Assembly: GCA_934533075.1 (NCBI GenBank)
Contig: CAKTBJ010000007.1
Span: 21,201 to 85,200 of the forward strand
Direction: 5' to 3'
Length of the DNA stretch: 64,000 nt
From: an uncultured Paracoccus sp.
Lineage (GTDB): Bacteria > Pseudomonadota > Alphaproteobacteria > Rhodobacterales > Rhodobacteraceae
Shown piece after piece: positions 27,982-36,766 of the stretch. Every line of letters starts with the position of its first letter. Position 1 is the stretch's first letter. Both the position numbers and the translations under genes were made by a program. The notes beneath the pieces are model-generated. The model made no database searches. It was not told the origin of the DNA and saw only the letters and a list, made by a program, of their open reading frames with translations.

Positions 27982-28872
27982 ATGCGCCCCACCCTTGCCG
28001 CCCTTCTGCTGACCTGCGCCAGCCTGCCCTTCGCCGGCGCGGCCGAGGCCCGCATCAAGGTCGCCACCACCTTCACCGTGATCGCCGACATGGCCAGCCA
28101 TGTCGCGGGCGAGCATGCCGACGTGGTGTCGATCACCAAGCCGGGGGCGGAAATCCACGGCTACGAGCCGACGCCCCAGGACATCGTGGGCGCCCAGGGC
28201 GCCGACCTGATCCTGAACAACGGCCTGAACCTGGAGATCTGGTTCGAGCAGTTCCTCCAGCATCTGGGCGAGGTGCCCAGCGTCACGGTCTCGGACGGGA
28301 TCGAACCGATCGCCATCGGCGAGGGCGATTATCAGGGCCGGCCCAACCCGCATGCCTGGATGGGGTTGGACAATGCGCTGATCTATGTCGACAACATCGC
28401 CGCAGCCCTGTCCGAAGCCGACCCGGACAACGCAAGCGCCTATGCCGCCAATGCCGAAGACTACAAGCAGGCGCTGCGCGATGCGGTCCAGCCGCTGCGC
28501 GACCGCATCGCCGCCATCCCCGAGGCCCAGCGCTGGCTGGTCAGCTGCGAGGGCGCCTTCAGCTATCTGGCGCAGGACCTCGGGCTGCGCGAGGCCTATC
28601 TGTGGCCGATCAACGCCGACCAGACCGGAACGCCCCGGCAGGTCAAGGCGGTGATCGACACCGTGCGCGCCCATGACGTGCCGGCGGTGTTCTGCGAAAG
28701 CACGGTCAGCGACCGCCCCGCCCGGCAGGTGGCGGCCGAGACCGGCGCCCGCTTCGGCGGCATCCTCTACGTGGACAGCCTGTCGGAGCCGGACGGGCCG
28801 GTGCCCAGCTATGTCGACCTGCTGCGCGTCACGGTCGAGACCATCGCCGACGGGCTGGAGGGCCGGCCTTGA
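27982..28872 (+). CDS. sitA: manganese/iron ABC transporter, substrate-binding protein
   Basis: Periplasmic cluster A-I metal-binding protein, 296 aa from the ATG at 27982 with a GGAGGA ribosome site 5 nt upstream. The signal peptide ends near residue 22 (AGAAEA). Probable metal ligands are the histidines in GAEIHGYEP and RPNPHAWMG, the glutamate in VFCESTVSD and the aspartate in LYVDSLSEP, a His-His-Glu-Asp set typical of Mn/Fe binders (MntC/SitA) rather than of zinc-binding ZnuA, which has a His-rich loop absent here. First gene of the sit operon, facing the Fur/Mur gene. Confidence 0.93.
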   Translation: MRPTLAALLLTCASLPFAGAAEARIKVATTFTVIADMASHVAGEHADVVSITKPGAEIHGYEPTPQDIVGAQGADLILNNGLNLEIWFEQFLQHLGEVPSVTVSDGIEPIAIGEGDYQGRPNPHAWMGLDNALIYVDNIAAALSEADPDNASAYAANAEDYKQALRDAVQPLRDRIAAIPEAQRWLVSCEGAFSYLAQDLGLREAYLWPINADQTGTPRQVKAVIDTVRAHDVPAVFCESTVSDRPARQVAAETGARFGGILYVDSLSEPDGPVPSYVDLLRVTVETIADGLEGRP

Positions 28873-28907
28873 CGGCCGGGGGCGCCCCGTCCCACCCTGT
28901 GGCCATC

Positions 28908-28931
28908 GCCAGCCCCCGCGCGGGGGCTGGC
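28908..28931 (+). repeat. 24-nt perfect palindrome between sitA and sitB
   Basis: GCCAGCCCCCGC followed by its exact reverse complement, 36 nt past the sitA stop; a second hairpin (GGCGCC/GGCGCC) follows at 28929-28947. Such stem-loops after a binding-protein gene often protect its 3' end and lower expression of later genes (inference). Confidence 0.55.
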
Positions 28932-29010
28932 GCCGCCTTCCGGCGCCATCCGCCCGGAAGGCCAGCATGAGCGCAGCCACGGACATCGCCACCCCAGCGG
29001 AAGCCCAGCC

Positions 29011-29874
29011 ATGACCGAAACCACCGGCATCGTCGCGCAGCACGTCACCGTCACCTATCGCAACGGGCTGACGGCGCTGCGCGATGCCAGCTTCTCGGTG
29101 CCGCGCGGCTCGATCACCGCGCTGGTGGGGGTGAACGGCGCCGGGAAATCCACGCTGTTCAAGGCGGTGATGGGATTCGTCCCGGCGGCGCGGGGCCGGA
29201 TCTCGGTGCTGGGCCTGTCGGTGCGCGACGCCCAGCGCAGGAACCTGATCGCCTATGTCCCGCAGGCCGAGGAAGTGGACTGGTCCTTCCCGGTGCTGGT
29301 CGAGGACGTGGTGATGATGGGCCGCTACGGCAAGATGGGCTTCCTGCGCCGGGCGCGGCCCGCCGACCATGCGGCGGTGACGGACGCGCTGGCCCGCGTC
29401 GGCATGGCGGACCTGCGCCACCGCCAGATCGGCGAGCTGTCGGGCGGCCAGCGCAAGCGGGTGTTCCTGGCCCGCGCGCTGGCGCAGGAGGCCCCGGTGA
29501 TCCTGCTGGACGAGCCGTTCACCGGCGTCGATGTCCAGACCGAGGAACAGATCATCGCCCTTCTGCGCGAATTGCGCGCGGCGGGCGGGGTGATGCTGGT
29601 CTCGACGCACAATCTCGGTTCGGTGCCGGAATTCTGCGACCGGGTGGTGCTGGTCAAGGGCACGGTGCTGGCCGAGGGGCCGACCGAGACGGTCTTCACC
29701 CGCCCCAACCTGGAACGCGCCTTCGGCGGCGTGCTGCGCAAGTTCACGCTGAAGGGCGCCGACCTGCATGACGACGACGACCCGCGCAAGCTGACCATCC
29801 TGACCGACGATGAACGCCCCTTCGTGCAATACCACGCCCCGCGCGGGCCGGCCCGGACGGAGGACGCGCAATGA
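29011..29874 (+). CDS. sitB: manganese/iron ABC transporter, ATP-binding protein
   Basis: Cytoplasmic ATPase of the transporter, 287 aa. Walker A is GVNGAGKSTLF (about residues 37-47), the signature LSGGQRKRV (near 147) and Walker B VILLDEPF (near 165-172), followed by a switch histidine in STHNLG. The ATG overlaps the stop of a 15-codon frame that begins at 28968 (MSAATDIATPAEAQP), possibly a coupling leader. The stop overlaps an ATG (ATGA at 29871), which is where the permease gene would be expected, but sitC begins 1.13 kb later. Confidence 0.95.
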   Translation: MTETTGIVAQHVTVTYRNGLTALRDASFSVPRGSITALVGVNGAGKSTLFKAVMGFVPAARGRISVLGLSVRDAQRRNLIAYVPQAEEVDWSFPVLVEDVVMMGRYGKMGFLRRARPADHAAVTDALARVGMADLRHRQIGELSGGQRKRVFLARALAQEAPVILLDEPFTGVDVQTEEQIIALLRELRAAGGVMLVSTHNLGSVPEFCDRVVLVKGTVLAEGPTETVFTRPNLERAFGGVLRKFTLKGADLHDDDDPRKLTILTDDERPFVQYHAPRGPARTEDAQ

Positions 29875-30061
29875 CCCTTCCGGGACAGCCGGTTCCGGCG
29901 GGGCAGGGTTGCCCCTCGCCCTTCGCCCCCCTCATGTCGGGACGAAGAAATGGCCTCTCGACGCAGATGACCGCCGCAGGGCGGACCTCCACGCCGCCGC
30001 CCCCTGCCTCATACGGGGAAACGGCGCCGCAAGACACCGCGCCCGGCACGACCGCCGGCAC

Positions 30062-30108
30062 CTGTCCAGGCCCGGAGAGGCAGGGGATTCGGTCTGGGCG
30101 GACAAGTC
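30062..30108 (+). repeat. diverged hairpin repeat copy
   Basis: Resembles copy B: CTGTCCAGGCCCGGAGAGG at its left end and GGGCGGACAAGTCGGGCAAC at its right, 210 nt upstream of the matching part of copy B. The inner part is changed and the left arm no longer pairs well. Confidence 0.6.
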
Positions 30109-30268
30109 GGGCAACCCGCCCCACCTCCTCCCTGCACGAGGCGGCAAGCACCGTCACCCGCCCCGCAACGCGGATACCCGCCCCACCGCGCCCGGCCCCG
30201 CACGAGGCTGCGGCATCCGGAAACGCCGCCGGCACAGCAGGGCCACGACAGCCCGCCCCGACCACGCA

Positions 30269-30318
30269 GACTTGTCCACGCCCGGAGACCCCCAGGAGTC
30301 GGAGGGGGTGGACAAGTC
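30269..30318 (+). repeat. dispersed hairpin repeat, copy B
   Basis: The 50-nt unit with perfect 11-bp arms GACTTGTCCAC and GTGGACAAGTC. The core is identical to copy A, but the sixth base pair is G-C instead of A-T and the seventh is U-A instead of U-G, so pairing is kept. The flank CCACGCA on its left is shared with copies C and D. Confidence 0.85.
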
Positions 30319-31003
30319 GGGCAACGCGCCCCGCATCCTCCCTGCACGAGGGGACATCTTCCGCATCCCGGCGCCGCACATATGGCGGCATCCGGCCTTG
30401 CCCTTTCCGGCCGCTGGCCACGATGATGCGACCGGTCCGGGGAAACGCCGCCCGCCCGGCCGGGCACGCCTCCCCCGCATGGCCGGGCGAGGCTCGGGCC
30501 ATGAACCATCGGCGACGCGGCACGAAACCTGCGGGCGCCCTGTCCCAAGGCCCGGCGGCACCCCCCTTCCAGGCGGCCCTCCCATATCGCGAGGGAATGC
30601 CGGGCGCGCCATGCGGCCGGCCCAGCCTGCCAATTCCCCGACCTGCACGCCGCTCCCGCCGCACCGTGCCGGGAAGGGCGCGGCGCGGCCTCGTCGGGCG
30701 CCCGGAGGGAGTATCCCGCCTCCCGCGCAAGAACGGCACAGGCGCGGCGGAACGGCGTTCGGTCCCGCGAGGCTCCGCATCGGCGCGCGCGGCCACCGCA
30801 CGCTCCGGCGGGGGCGGCCCGGCCCTTCGCGCCATGTCGGAATGGCCTCGCGGGGCGAAGGATGATCCCGTCGCCGGCAGGGCACAGGCGCCCCGCCCCC
30901 CGCACGGACGCGCCTGCCCCATGCAACGGCCTTCCCGATCCCTGCGGGCGCCGCAGCGGCATGCGCAGGGCGACACCCCCATCCCCGCCACCCGGAGGGC
31001 GGC

Positions 31004-31864
31004 ATGATCCTGCTGGAACCCTTCGCCTACGCCTACATGACCAATGCGATGCTGATCTCCGCCCTGGTCGGGGCGGTCTGCGCCTTCCTGTCCTGCTACC
31101 TGATGCTGAAGGGCTGGTCGCTGATCGGCGATGCGCTGTCGCATTCGGTGGTGCCCGGCGTGGCGCTGGCCTATCTGGCCGGGCTGCCCTTCGCGCTGGG
31201 CGCCTTCGCCGCCGGGGGCATGGCCGCCGGTGCCATGCTGTTCCTGTCCGAGCGCAGCGGGCTGAAATCCGATGTCGTCATCGGGCTGATCTTCACCAGC
31301 TTTTTCGGGCTGGGGCTGTTCCTGGCCTCGAAGAACCCGATCTCGGTCAACATCCAGTCGATCACGATGGGCAACATCCTCGGCATCGACCGGGGCGACA
31401 CGGTGCAGCTGGTCATCATCGGCGTGGTCTGCCTGGTGGTGCTGCTGGCGCTGTGGCGCGACCTGCTGGCGGTGTTCTTCGACGAGACCCATGCCCGCAG
31501 CGTCGGCCTGCGCCCCGGCCTGCTGCGCGTGGTGTTCTTCACGCTGCTGTCGGCCGCCGTGGTGGCGGCGATGAAGACCGTGGGGGCGTTTCTGGTCATC
31601 TCGATGGTGGTGACGCCGGGGGCCACGGCCTATCTGCTGACCGACCGTTTCCCGCGCCTGCTGGCGCTGGCGGTGGCCATCGGCACGGCCAGCGGCGCGG
31701 TGGGCGCCTATCTCAGCTATTTCCTCGACGGCGCCACCGGCGGGGTGATCGTCTGCCTTCAGGTGGCGCTGTTCCTGCTGGCCTTCACCTTCGCGCCCCG
31801 CCACGGCGTTCTGGCCGCCCGCCGCCGCGCCCGCAAGGCCCTGCAAGACGGAGACCCGGCATGA
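31004..31864 (+). CDS. sitC: manganese/iron ABC transporter, permease
   Basis: Integral membrane permease of the ABC-3 family, 286 aa with about eight or nine hydrophobic helices (first: NAMLISALVGAVCAFLSCYL). The conserved cytoplasmic GDALSHSVVPGVALAYLAGL and DETHARSVGLRPG segments are present. The start overlaps the stop of the long low-complexity frame before it. sitD follows with a 4-nt overlap; the two permeases are homologous and probably form a heterodimer. Confidence 0.93.
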   Translation: MILLEPFAYAYMTNAMLISALVGAVCAFLSCYLMLKGWSLIGDALSHSVVPGVALAYLAGLPFALGAFAAGGMAAGAMLFLSERSGLKSDVVIGLIFTSFFGLGLFLASKNPISVNIQSITMGNILGIDRGDTVQLVIIGVVCLVVLLALWRDLLAVFFDETHARSVGLRPGLLRVVFFTLLSAAVVAAMKTVGAFLVISMVVTPGATAYLLTDRFPRLLALAVAIGTASGAVGAYLSYFLDGATGGVIVCLQVALFLLAFTFAPRHGVLAARRRARKALQDGDPA

Positions 31865-32697
31865 TCGACACCCTGCTGGCCCCCTTCGCCTATCCCTTCA
31901 TGCAGAACGCCTTCCTTGCCGGGCTGCTGCTGGCGATCCCCGCCGGGCTGCTGTCGTGCTTTCTGGTGCTGAAGGGCTGGGCGCTGATGGGCGATGCGGT
32001 CAGCCATGCCATCCTGCCCGGCGTGGTGCTGGCGCATCTGGCGGGCCTGCCGCTGCTGGTCGGGGGCTTCGCCGCCGGCATGGGCTGCGCGGTCGCCGTG
32101 GGCTTTCTGTCCGAGAACAGCCGCGTCAAGCGCGACACCGTCATGGGCGTGGTGTTTTCCGGCATGTTCGCGCTGGGGCTGGTGATCCATGTCGCCACCG
32201 ATACCGGGCTGCACCTGGACCACATCCTGTTCGGCAACATGCTGGGCATCGGCGGCGCCGACCTTGTGCGGCTGGCGCTGATCGCGCTGCCGGTGGCGGC
32301 GGTGCTGGGGCTGAAATGGCGCGACTTCCTGCTGTTTTCCTTCGACCCGGTGCAGGCGCAGGCCTCGGGGTTGCGCACCGGCTGGCTCTATTACGGGCTG
32401 CTGGCGCTGCTGTCGCTGACCATCGTGGCCACGCTCTCGTCGGTCGGGCTGGTGCTGGCGGTGGGGCTGATGATCGCGCCCGGCGCCATCGCCTTCCTGC
32501 TGACCCGGCGCTTCGGGGCGATGATGCTGGTCTCGACCGGCGTGGCGCTGGCGGGCATGGTCGGGGGCGCCTATCTATCCTTCTTCCTCGATGCCTCGCC
32601 GGCGGCCACGGTCATCCTGCTGATGGCGGCCGGCTTCATGGCCGCGCTGGCATGGCGCCGGCGCCGGATCAGCCGCGCGGTGGCGCGCGCGGCCTGA
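31861..32697 (+). CDS. sitD: manganese/iron ABC transporter, second permease
   Basis: ABC-3 family permease, 278 aa from the ATG at 31861, overlapping sitC by ATGA. The GDAVSHAILPGVVLAHLAGL motif aligns with the one in sitC, so the genes are duplicates; the pair also shares KGWxLxGDAxSH and a C-terminal YLSFFLDA. The end overlaps the convergent mprF gene by 29 nt. Confidence 0.93.
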   Translation: MIDTLLAPFAYPFMQNAFLAGLLLAIPAGLLSCFLVLKGWALMGDAVSHAILPGVVLAHLAGLPLLVGGFAAGMGCAVAVGFLSENSRVKRDTVMGVVFSGMFALGLVIHVATDTGLHLDHILFGNMLGIGGADLVRLALIALPVAAVLGLKWRDFLLFSFDPVQAQASGLRTGWLYYGLLALLSLTIVATLSSVGLVLAVGLMIAPGAIAFLLTRRFGAMMLVSTGVALAGMVGGAYLSFFLDASPAATVILLMAAGFMAALAWRRRRISRAVARAA

Positions 32698-35263
32698 GCA
32701 CCGCCCCGCCCCGCACCCGCGGGTCCGAGATCAGCCGCGTCACATCCGCCACCACCGCGACCGGGTTGCTCAGCCGCGGCAGCACCAGATAGCGCGGCTG
32801 CCATTCGGGGGCGAATTTCTCCTTGAACCGCCGCCGCCCCTGAAAGCCGTAGAAGCGCCCGCCGTGGCGATAGACCAGCCGCCCCACCCGGCCGGCGAGG
32901 CTGCGCGCATCCTCCAGCCCGGCCAGGGGCGCCACGCCGAGGCTGAGGCTGGCCACCCCCTGCCTGGCCAGCGCCAGCATGGCCTCGGTGAACAGGAACT
33001 CCATGACGGGCAGGCCGACGGCGGGGTCGTGGCGCATCAGGTCGATGGCCGCCCCCTGCCCGCGCCCGTCCAGCAGCACCAGCGCAAATCCGGCCAGCCG
33101 CCCGTCATGGCGCACCACGGCCAGCGGAAAGCGCCGCAGCCAGTCGGGATCGAATCGCCCGACCGAGAAGGTCTTCTCGCGCCCCGGCCGCGCCGCCAGC
33201 CAGCGATCCGAGATCGCGCGCAACTCCTCCAGCAGCCCGTCCGAGGCCCCGGCGGGCAGCAGCGCGAAATCCAGCCCGTCGCGCCGGGCGCGGGCGCGGG
33301 TGGTGCGCAGGCGCTTGCGCGCCGGGCCGTCCAGCGAAAAGCCGGTCAGGTCCACCACCGCCTCCTCGCCCAGCTTGAACAGGATCATGCCGGTCTCGAT
33401 CCATTGCGGGAACCAGCGCGTCCCGGCCTCGTAGAAGACCGGCGTCACCCGCGCCCGGCGCGCCGCGTCGCGGAATCGCCAGATCAGGCCGGGGACCTGC
33501 GCCGGATCGCCGATCGGATCGCCCAGCGCCACCCAGGCGCGGCCCTGCACCGCATAGGCGATCACCGCGTCGCCGCCCTCCGACAGCAGGAAGCACTTGT
33601 CGCCGCTCAGCGCCAGCGCGTCGCCGGCCCGGCCCCAGCGGGCCACCACGCCCTCGACCTGCCCGCGCGTCAGCGCATCGGCGCCCTCGCGGAAGGGGGC
33701 GCGGCGCAGCGCCTGCCACACGGTCAGCAGCGCCAGCACGAAGCAGCCGGTCAGCGCCACCCGCAGGGCGCGCGGGGCGCGGGTGTCGTCGGCAAAGACC
33801 CAGGGCGTTTCATGGGCATAAGGCGCGGCATGGGTGGAGAGCAGCGCCACCGCCACCACCGAGCACAGCATCGCCCCCACCAGCAGGAACCAGCCCGGCG
33901 ACAGCGCCCCCCGCGTCAGCCGGGTCGAGCGGTAGAAGGCCCCCCGGCAGGGCAGCAGCAACAGCGCCGCCAGCGCCAGGAACAGCGCCCGGTCGATGTC
34001 CCAGCCGTCCAGCAGCGCCGCGCCGATGCCGGCGCCCAGCGCCGCCATCGTCAGCCACCACGCCCCCGCCAGCCGCCGCAGCAGCCCCTGCGCGATCAGC
34101 ACCAGCATCGCGCCCAGCACGGTCGAGAGCAGCGCACCGACCTCGACGAAGGCCAGGGGCAGCGCGACCTCGGCCTCGCGAGCCAGTTGCGAGGCGGCGG
34201 GCACCATCGGCGCCAGCATCATCACCGCGCCCGAGACCATCACCATCGCCCCCATGCCCAGCGGCACCAGCGCCCCGGTCAGGGCGCGGGCCAGCGCGGT
34301 GATGCGGCCGGTGGCAAGCTGGCGGCCCTCGGTCGCGGCCAGCAGCGCCAGCGCCACCATGAAGGGCAGGATGAAATAGACCAGCCGATAGACCAGCAGC
34401 GCCGCCGCCGCGTCGGTGGTGGAGACGCTGACCGGCAGGGCGGCGATGATCACGGTCTCGAACACGCCCACCCCGCCGGGGACATGGCTGAGGATGCCGG
34501 CCATCGTCGCCGCCAGATAGACGGCGAGGAAGGGCACGAAGGCGATGTCGGCCCCCAGGAACAGGTAAAGCACCAGCGCGCCCGTCACCATCTCGACCAG
34601 GGTGACGGCCAGTTGCACCGCCAGCAGACCCGGCGCCGGCGCCTCGATCCGCCAGCGGCCCAGCCGCAGCGCGGTGCGGGTCAGACTGGACCCCCAGATC
34701 AGCAGGTTGCCCAGCACGAAGCCGGCCAGCGCCAGCAGCCGCACCGGCCCCGGCGGCAGCGGCAGCACCGCGCCCAGCGCATCGGGATAGGCGATCAGCG
34801 CTCCCAGCCCCACCATCGTCGCCCCGGTCCCGTAGGCCAGCGCCACGAAGGTCGAGATGCGGGCGATGTCGGCCAGTCCCAGCCCCAGCGCCGAATAGAC
34901 GCGGTAACGCACGGCGCCGCCGGACAGCGCGCTGATGCCCACGGTGTTGCCGATGGAATAGGCCAGGAACCCGCCCAGCGCGACCGCCCGCGCCGGCAGG
35001 TCGCGCCCGACATAGCGCAGTGCCGTCCAGTCATAGCAGACCAGCGCCGCATAGCCCGCCACCGTCGCCGCCAGCGCCAGCGCGAGGTCGTGGGCGGGCA
35101 CCTGCCGGGCCTGCTGGCGGACCTCCTCCAGCGGCACGTCGCGCAACAGGTGATAAAGCGCCGCCACCCCCAGCACGAACAGCGCCAGCGTCGCCAGATA
35201 GGGCAACACCGGCAGCAGCCGCGCCCAGCGGGACGGTGCCGGAGGCTCGCCGGCCTCGCTCAT
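32669..35263 (-). CDS. mprF: bifunctional lysylphosphatidylglycerol synthetase/flippase
   Basis: Aminoacyl-phosphatidylglycerol synthase and flippase that reduces the negative charge of the membrane surface. It has 864 aa. The first ~520 residues hold about 14 transmembrane helices of the flippase (NTVGISALSGGAVRYRVYSA near residue 110; HVPGGVGVFETVIIAALPVS near 255). The C-terminal ~330 residues are the cytosolic GNAT-like synthase (LSGDKCFLLSEGGDAVIAYA, then VALGDPIGDPAQ and YEAGTRWFPQWIETGMILFK). The length is normal. It converges on sitD with a 29-nt overlap. The transferred amino acid (Lys or Ala) cannot be told from sequence. Confidence 0.93.
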   Translation of the reverse strand: MSEAGEPPAPSRWARLLPVLPYLATLALFVLGVAALYHLLRDVPLEEVRQQARQVPAHDLALALAATVAGYAALVCYDWTALRYVGRDLPARAVALGGFLAYSIGNTVGISALSGGAVRYRVYSALGLGLADIARISTFVALAYGTGATMVGLGALIAYPDALGAVLPLPPGPVRLLALAGFVLGNLLIWGSSLTRTALRLGRWRIEAPAPGLLAVQLAVTLVEMVTGALVLYLFLGADIAFVPFLAVYLAATMAGILSHVPGGVGVFETVIIAALPVSVSTTDAAAALLVYRLVYFILPFMVALALLAATEGRQLATGRITALARALTGALVPLGMGAMVMVSGAVMMLAPMVPAASQLAREAEVALPLAFVEVGALLSTVLGAMLVLIAQGLLRRLAGAWWLTMAALGAGIGAALLDGWDIDRALFLALAALLLLPCRGAFYRSTRLTRGALSPGWFLLVGAMLCSVVAVALLSTHAAPYAHETPWVFADDTRAPRALRVALTGCFVLALLTVWQALRRAPFREGADALTRGQVEGVVARWGRAGDALALSGDKCFLLSEGGDAVIAYAVQGRAWVALGDPIGDPAQVPGLIWRFRDAARRARVTPVFYEAGTRWFPQWIETGMILFKLGEEAVVDLTGFSLDGPARKRLRTTRARARRDGLDFALLPAGASDGLLEELRAISDRWLAARPGREKTFSVGRFDPDWLRRFPLAVVRHDGRLAGFALVLLDGRGQGAAIDLMRHDPAVGLPVMEFLFTEAMLALARQGVASLSLGVAPLAGLEDARSLAGRVGRLVYRHGGRFYGFQGRRRFKEKFAPEWQPRYLVLPRLSNPVAVVADVTRLISDPRVRGGAVLRPRAPPRG

Positions 35264-35468
35264 CGCGCGCGCCCCTGCGGCCGGCGCCGGCCAGCGCGCG
35301 CCGGGTCAGAGCGCGCGGGGATGGCGGGGGTCATGCTCGGCCTCGGGGCCACGAATCGGGTCGGTCGCAATCGGGGCCATCTTCTCAAGCCGGGAGGTGG
35401 GACTGCTGGATAGCGCAGTCGCGGGGGAAACCAAAGCCATGCCGGCACGGTTCCCGCCCCTCGCCGGC

Positions 35469-35502
35469 CTTCGCCCGCCGCAGGCCCGCGCGGCGGGCGA
35501 AG
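35469..35502. terminator. strong inverted repeat upstream of mprF
   Basis: Arms CTTCGCCCGCCGC (35469-35481) and its exact complement (35490-35502) with an 8-nt spacer. It lies 40 nt past the stop of the dehydratase-like gene, so it may end that transcript before mprF. The rest of the 278-nt gap shows no gene. Confidence 0.5.
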
Positions 35503-35541
35503 GCGGGGAACGGGCGGCCCTGCCTCGGGCCGGTTCCCGGC

Positions 35542-36387
35542 TCATGCCAGAGACGCCTCGGCATCCATCGCCAGCGCCCCGTCATGGCGGCGCACCCACA
35601 GGCGCAGGCGGCCGGGCGCGGCCGTGGCGCCGTGGATGCTGAACCGCGCAGTGTCGAAAACGGGCGCCAGCGCGCGGAACGAGAAACCCGTCAGCCGCGC
35701 CTCGGGCCGGTGGCGGCGGGCGAGGTCGGCCAGCAGCGTCGCCAGCAGCGGCCCGTGGACGACGAGGCCGGGATAGCCCTCGCCGTGGCAGAAGGGCAGG
35801 TCGTAATGGATGCGGTGGCCGTTGAAGGTCAGCGCCGAATAGCGCATCAGCAGCACCGGATCGGGCTGGACCACCGCCGCGAAATCGCCGGATTCGGGTG
35901 CAGGAACGGGCGCGGGCGGGCCGGCATCGGCGCGCGGGGCCTCGCGATACACGATGTCGTGCTGCTCGCGCAGGCAGAGGGTCGCGCCATCCTCGATCCG
36001 GTGCTCGACGGTGACGAAGGCCAGCGCGCCCGAGCGCCCCTCCTTCCGCGTCACCTCCAGCACGGTGGAGACGCGGCGCAGCGCGGCCCCGATGCGCAGC
36101 GGCGCCAGAAAGTCCAGCCGCCCGCCGGCCCACATCCGCCGCGGCAGCGGCACCGGGGGCAGGAAGTCGCCAAGCCGGGCATGCCCGTCGTAATTGGTGT
36201 GGTCCAGCCGGTGCAGCGGCAGGAAATGCAGCCAATGATACAGCGGCGGCAGCGCATCGCCCTCGGCCAGCGCGGGATCGCGGTTCAGCGTCGCCTCCAG
36301 CGCATTGGCGGGAAAGGCGGCGATCCGTTCGGTCCGCGCCTCGGTCCGGCCGATCCAGCGCCGCAAATCGGGATTGTCGTCCTGCAT
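35542..36387 (-). CDS. MaoC-like acyl-CoA dehydratase (FAS1-like/HTD2-type domain)
   Basis: Predicted hot-dog fold enzyme hydrating or dehydrating an acyl-CoA, 281 aa from the ATG at 36387 (MQDDNPDLRRWIGRTEARTE). Two hot-dog halves: an N-terminal half (YHWLHFLPLHRLDHTNYDGH, then PLPRRMWAGGRLDFLAPLRI) and a C-terminal half with the hydratase motif FNGHRIHYDLPFCHGEGYPG (histidine and tyrosine likely catalytic) and LVVHGPLLATLL. It resembles mesaconyl-C4-CoA hydratase/HTD2-type proteins. The open frame extends upstream to 36744 but that part overlaps the nir-like remnant and is not homologous. Substrate unknown. Confidence 0.85.
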   Translation of the reverse strand: MQDDNPDLRRWIGRTEARTERIAAFPANALEATLNRDPALAEGDALPPLYHWLHFLPLHRLDHTNYDGHARLGDFLPPVPLPRRMWAGGRLDFLAPLRIGAALRRVSTVLEVTRKEGRSGALAFVTVEHRIEDGATLCLREQHDIVYREAPRADAGPPAPVPAPESGDFAAVVQPDPVLLMRYSALTFNGHRIHYDLPFCHGEGYPGLVVHGPLLATLLADLARRHRPEARLTGFSFRALAPVFDTARFSIHGATAAPGRLRLWVRRHDGALAMDAEASLA

Positions 36388-36462
36388 CCGGTCCTGCCTG
36401 CCCCGCCGGACCTCATGCTGGCAGGTTGACGGCATGCAGGCAATGGGGGTGGCACCGGCACG

Positions 36463-36494
36463 CTGCTTGCCCCGCGCGGGAAAGCCGCAGCGTG
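36463..36494 (+). repeat. palindromic repeat next to nir-like fragment
   Basis: An inverted repeat with outer arms CGCTGC/GCAGCG around a self-complementary centre CCCGCGCGGG. The right half (CCGCGCGGGAAAGCCGCAG) matches the 29-nt repeats at 36842 and 36908. It lies some 50 nt upstream of where nirD/L-like homology begins. Confidence 0.65.
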
Positions 36495-36541
36495 GGAAAC
36501 GCTCACGAGGCCCGCGACATCGGCGGCTCCCTCCGTCGGCA

Positions 36542-36766
36542 CCCGCGGAGGATTTCGACCGCATCGCCGATCTGGTCGACGCCCATCCCGAGGTCGCACA
36601 TAACCATACCCGCGACCATGCGCAGAACATATGGTTCGTGCTGGCCCCGCCTGCGCCCCAGGGCATCGGGGAAACCTGCGCGCGGATCGAGGCCGAGACC
36701 GGCCTGACCGTGCTGCAATTCCCGAAACTGGAAGAATTTTTCATCGGCTTCAGGGCGGCGGCATGA
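36542..36766 (+). pseudogene. C-terminal half of a siroheme decarboxylase (NirD/L/G/H, AhbA/B-like)
   Basis: Only about the last 74 residues of a ~150-aa protein remain. The family pattern HNxxRxHxxNxWF is clear in AHNHTRDHAQNIWFVLAP, followed by IEAETGLTVLQFPKLEEFFI and a stop. The N-terminal AsnC-like helix-turn-helix half and start codon are gone; upstream is a palindromic repeat. Intact homologues decarboxylate siroheme on the way to heme d1 for cytochrome cd1 nitrite reductase. The TGA overlaps the ATG of the next fragment (ATGATG), as in intact nirD-L-G-H operons. Confidence 0.8.

Larger units (their letters stand above)
29875..31003. other. 1.13 kb repeat-rich insert between sitB and sitC
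   Basis: No recognisable gene. It contains copy B of the hairpin family (30269-30318), a diverged copy (30062-30108) and a 210-nt imperfect tandem duplication around them. One forward frame is open through the whole insert (29871-31007, 378 codons) with ATGA overlaps at both ends, but its product is low-complexity (Pro/Ala/Arg/Gly) and crosses the repeats. Its operon role is unclear. Confidence 0.6.

Noticed and set aside
30862..31860. In-frame upstream extension of sitD
   Set aside because: The frame is open from 30862 but runs out of frame over sitC; sitD itself starts at 31861 with an ATGA overlap.
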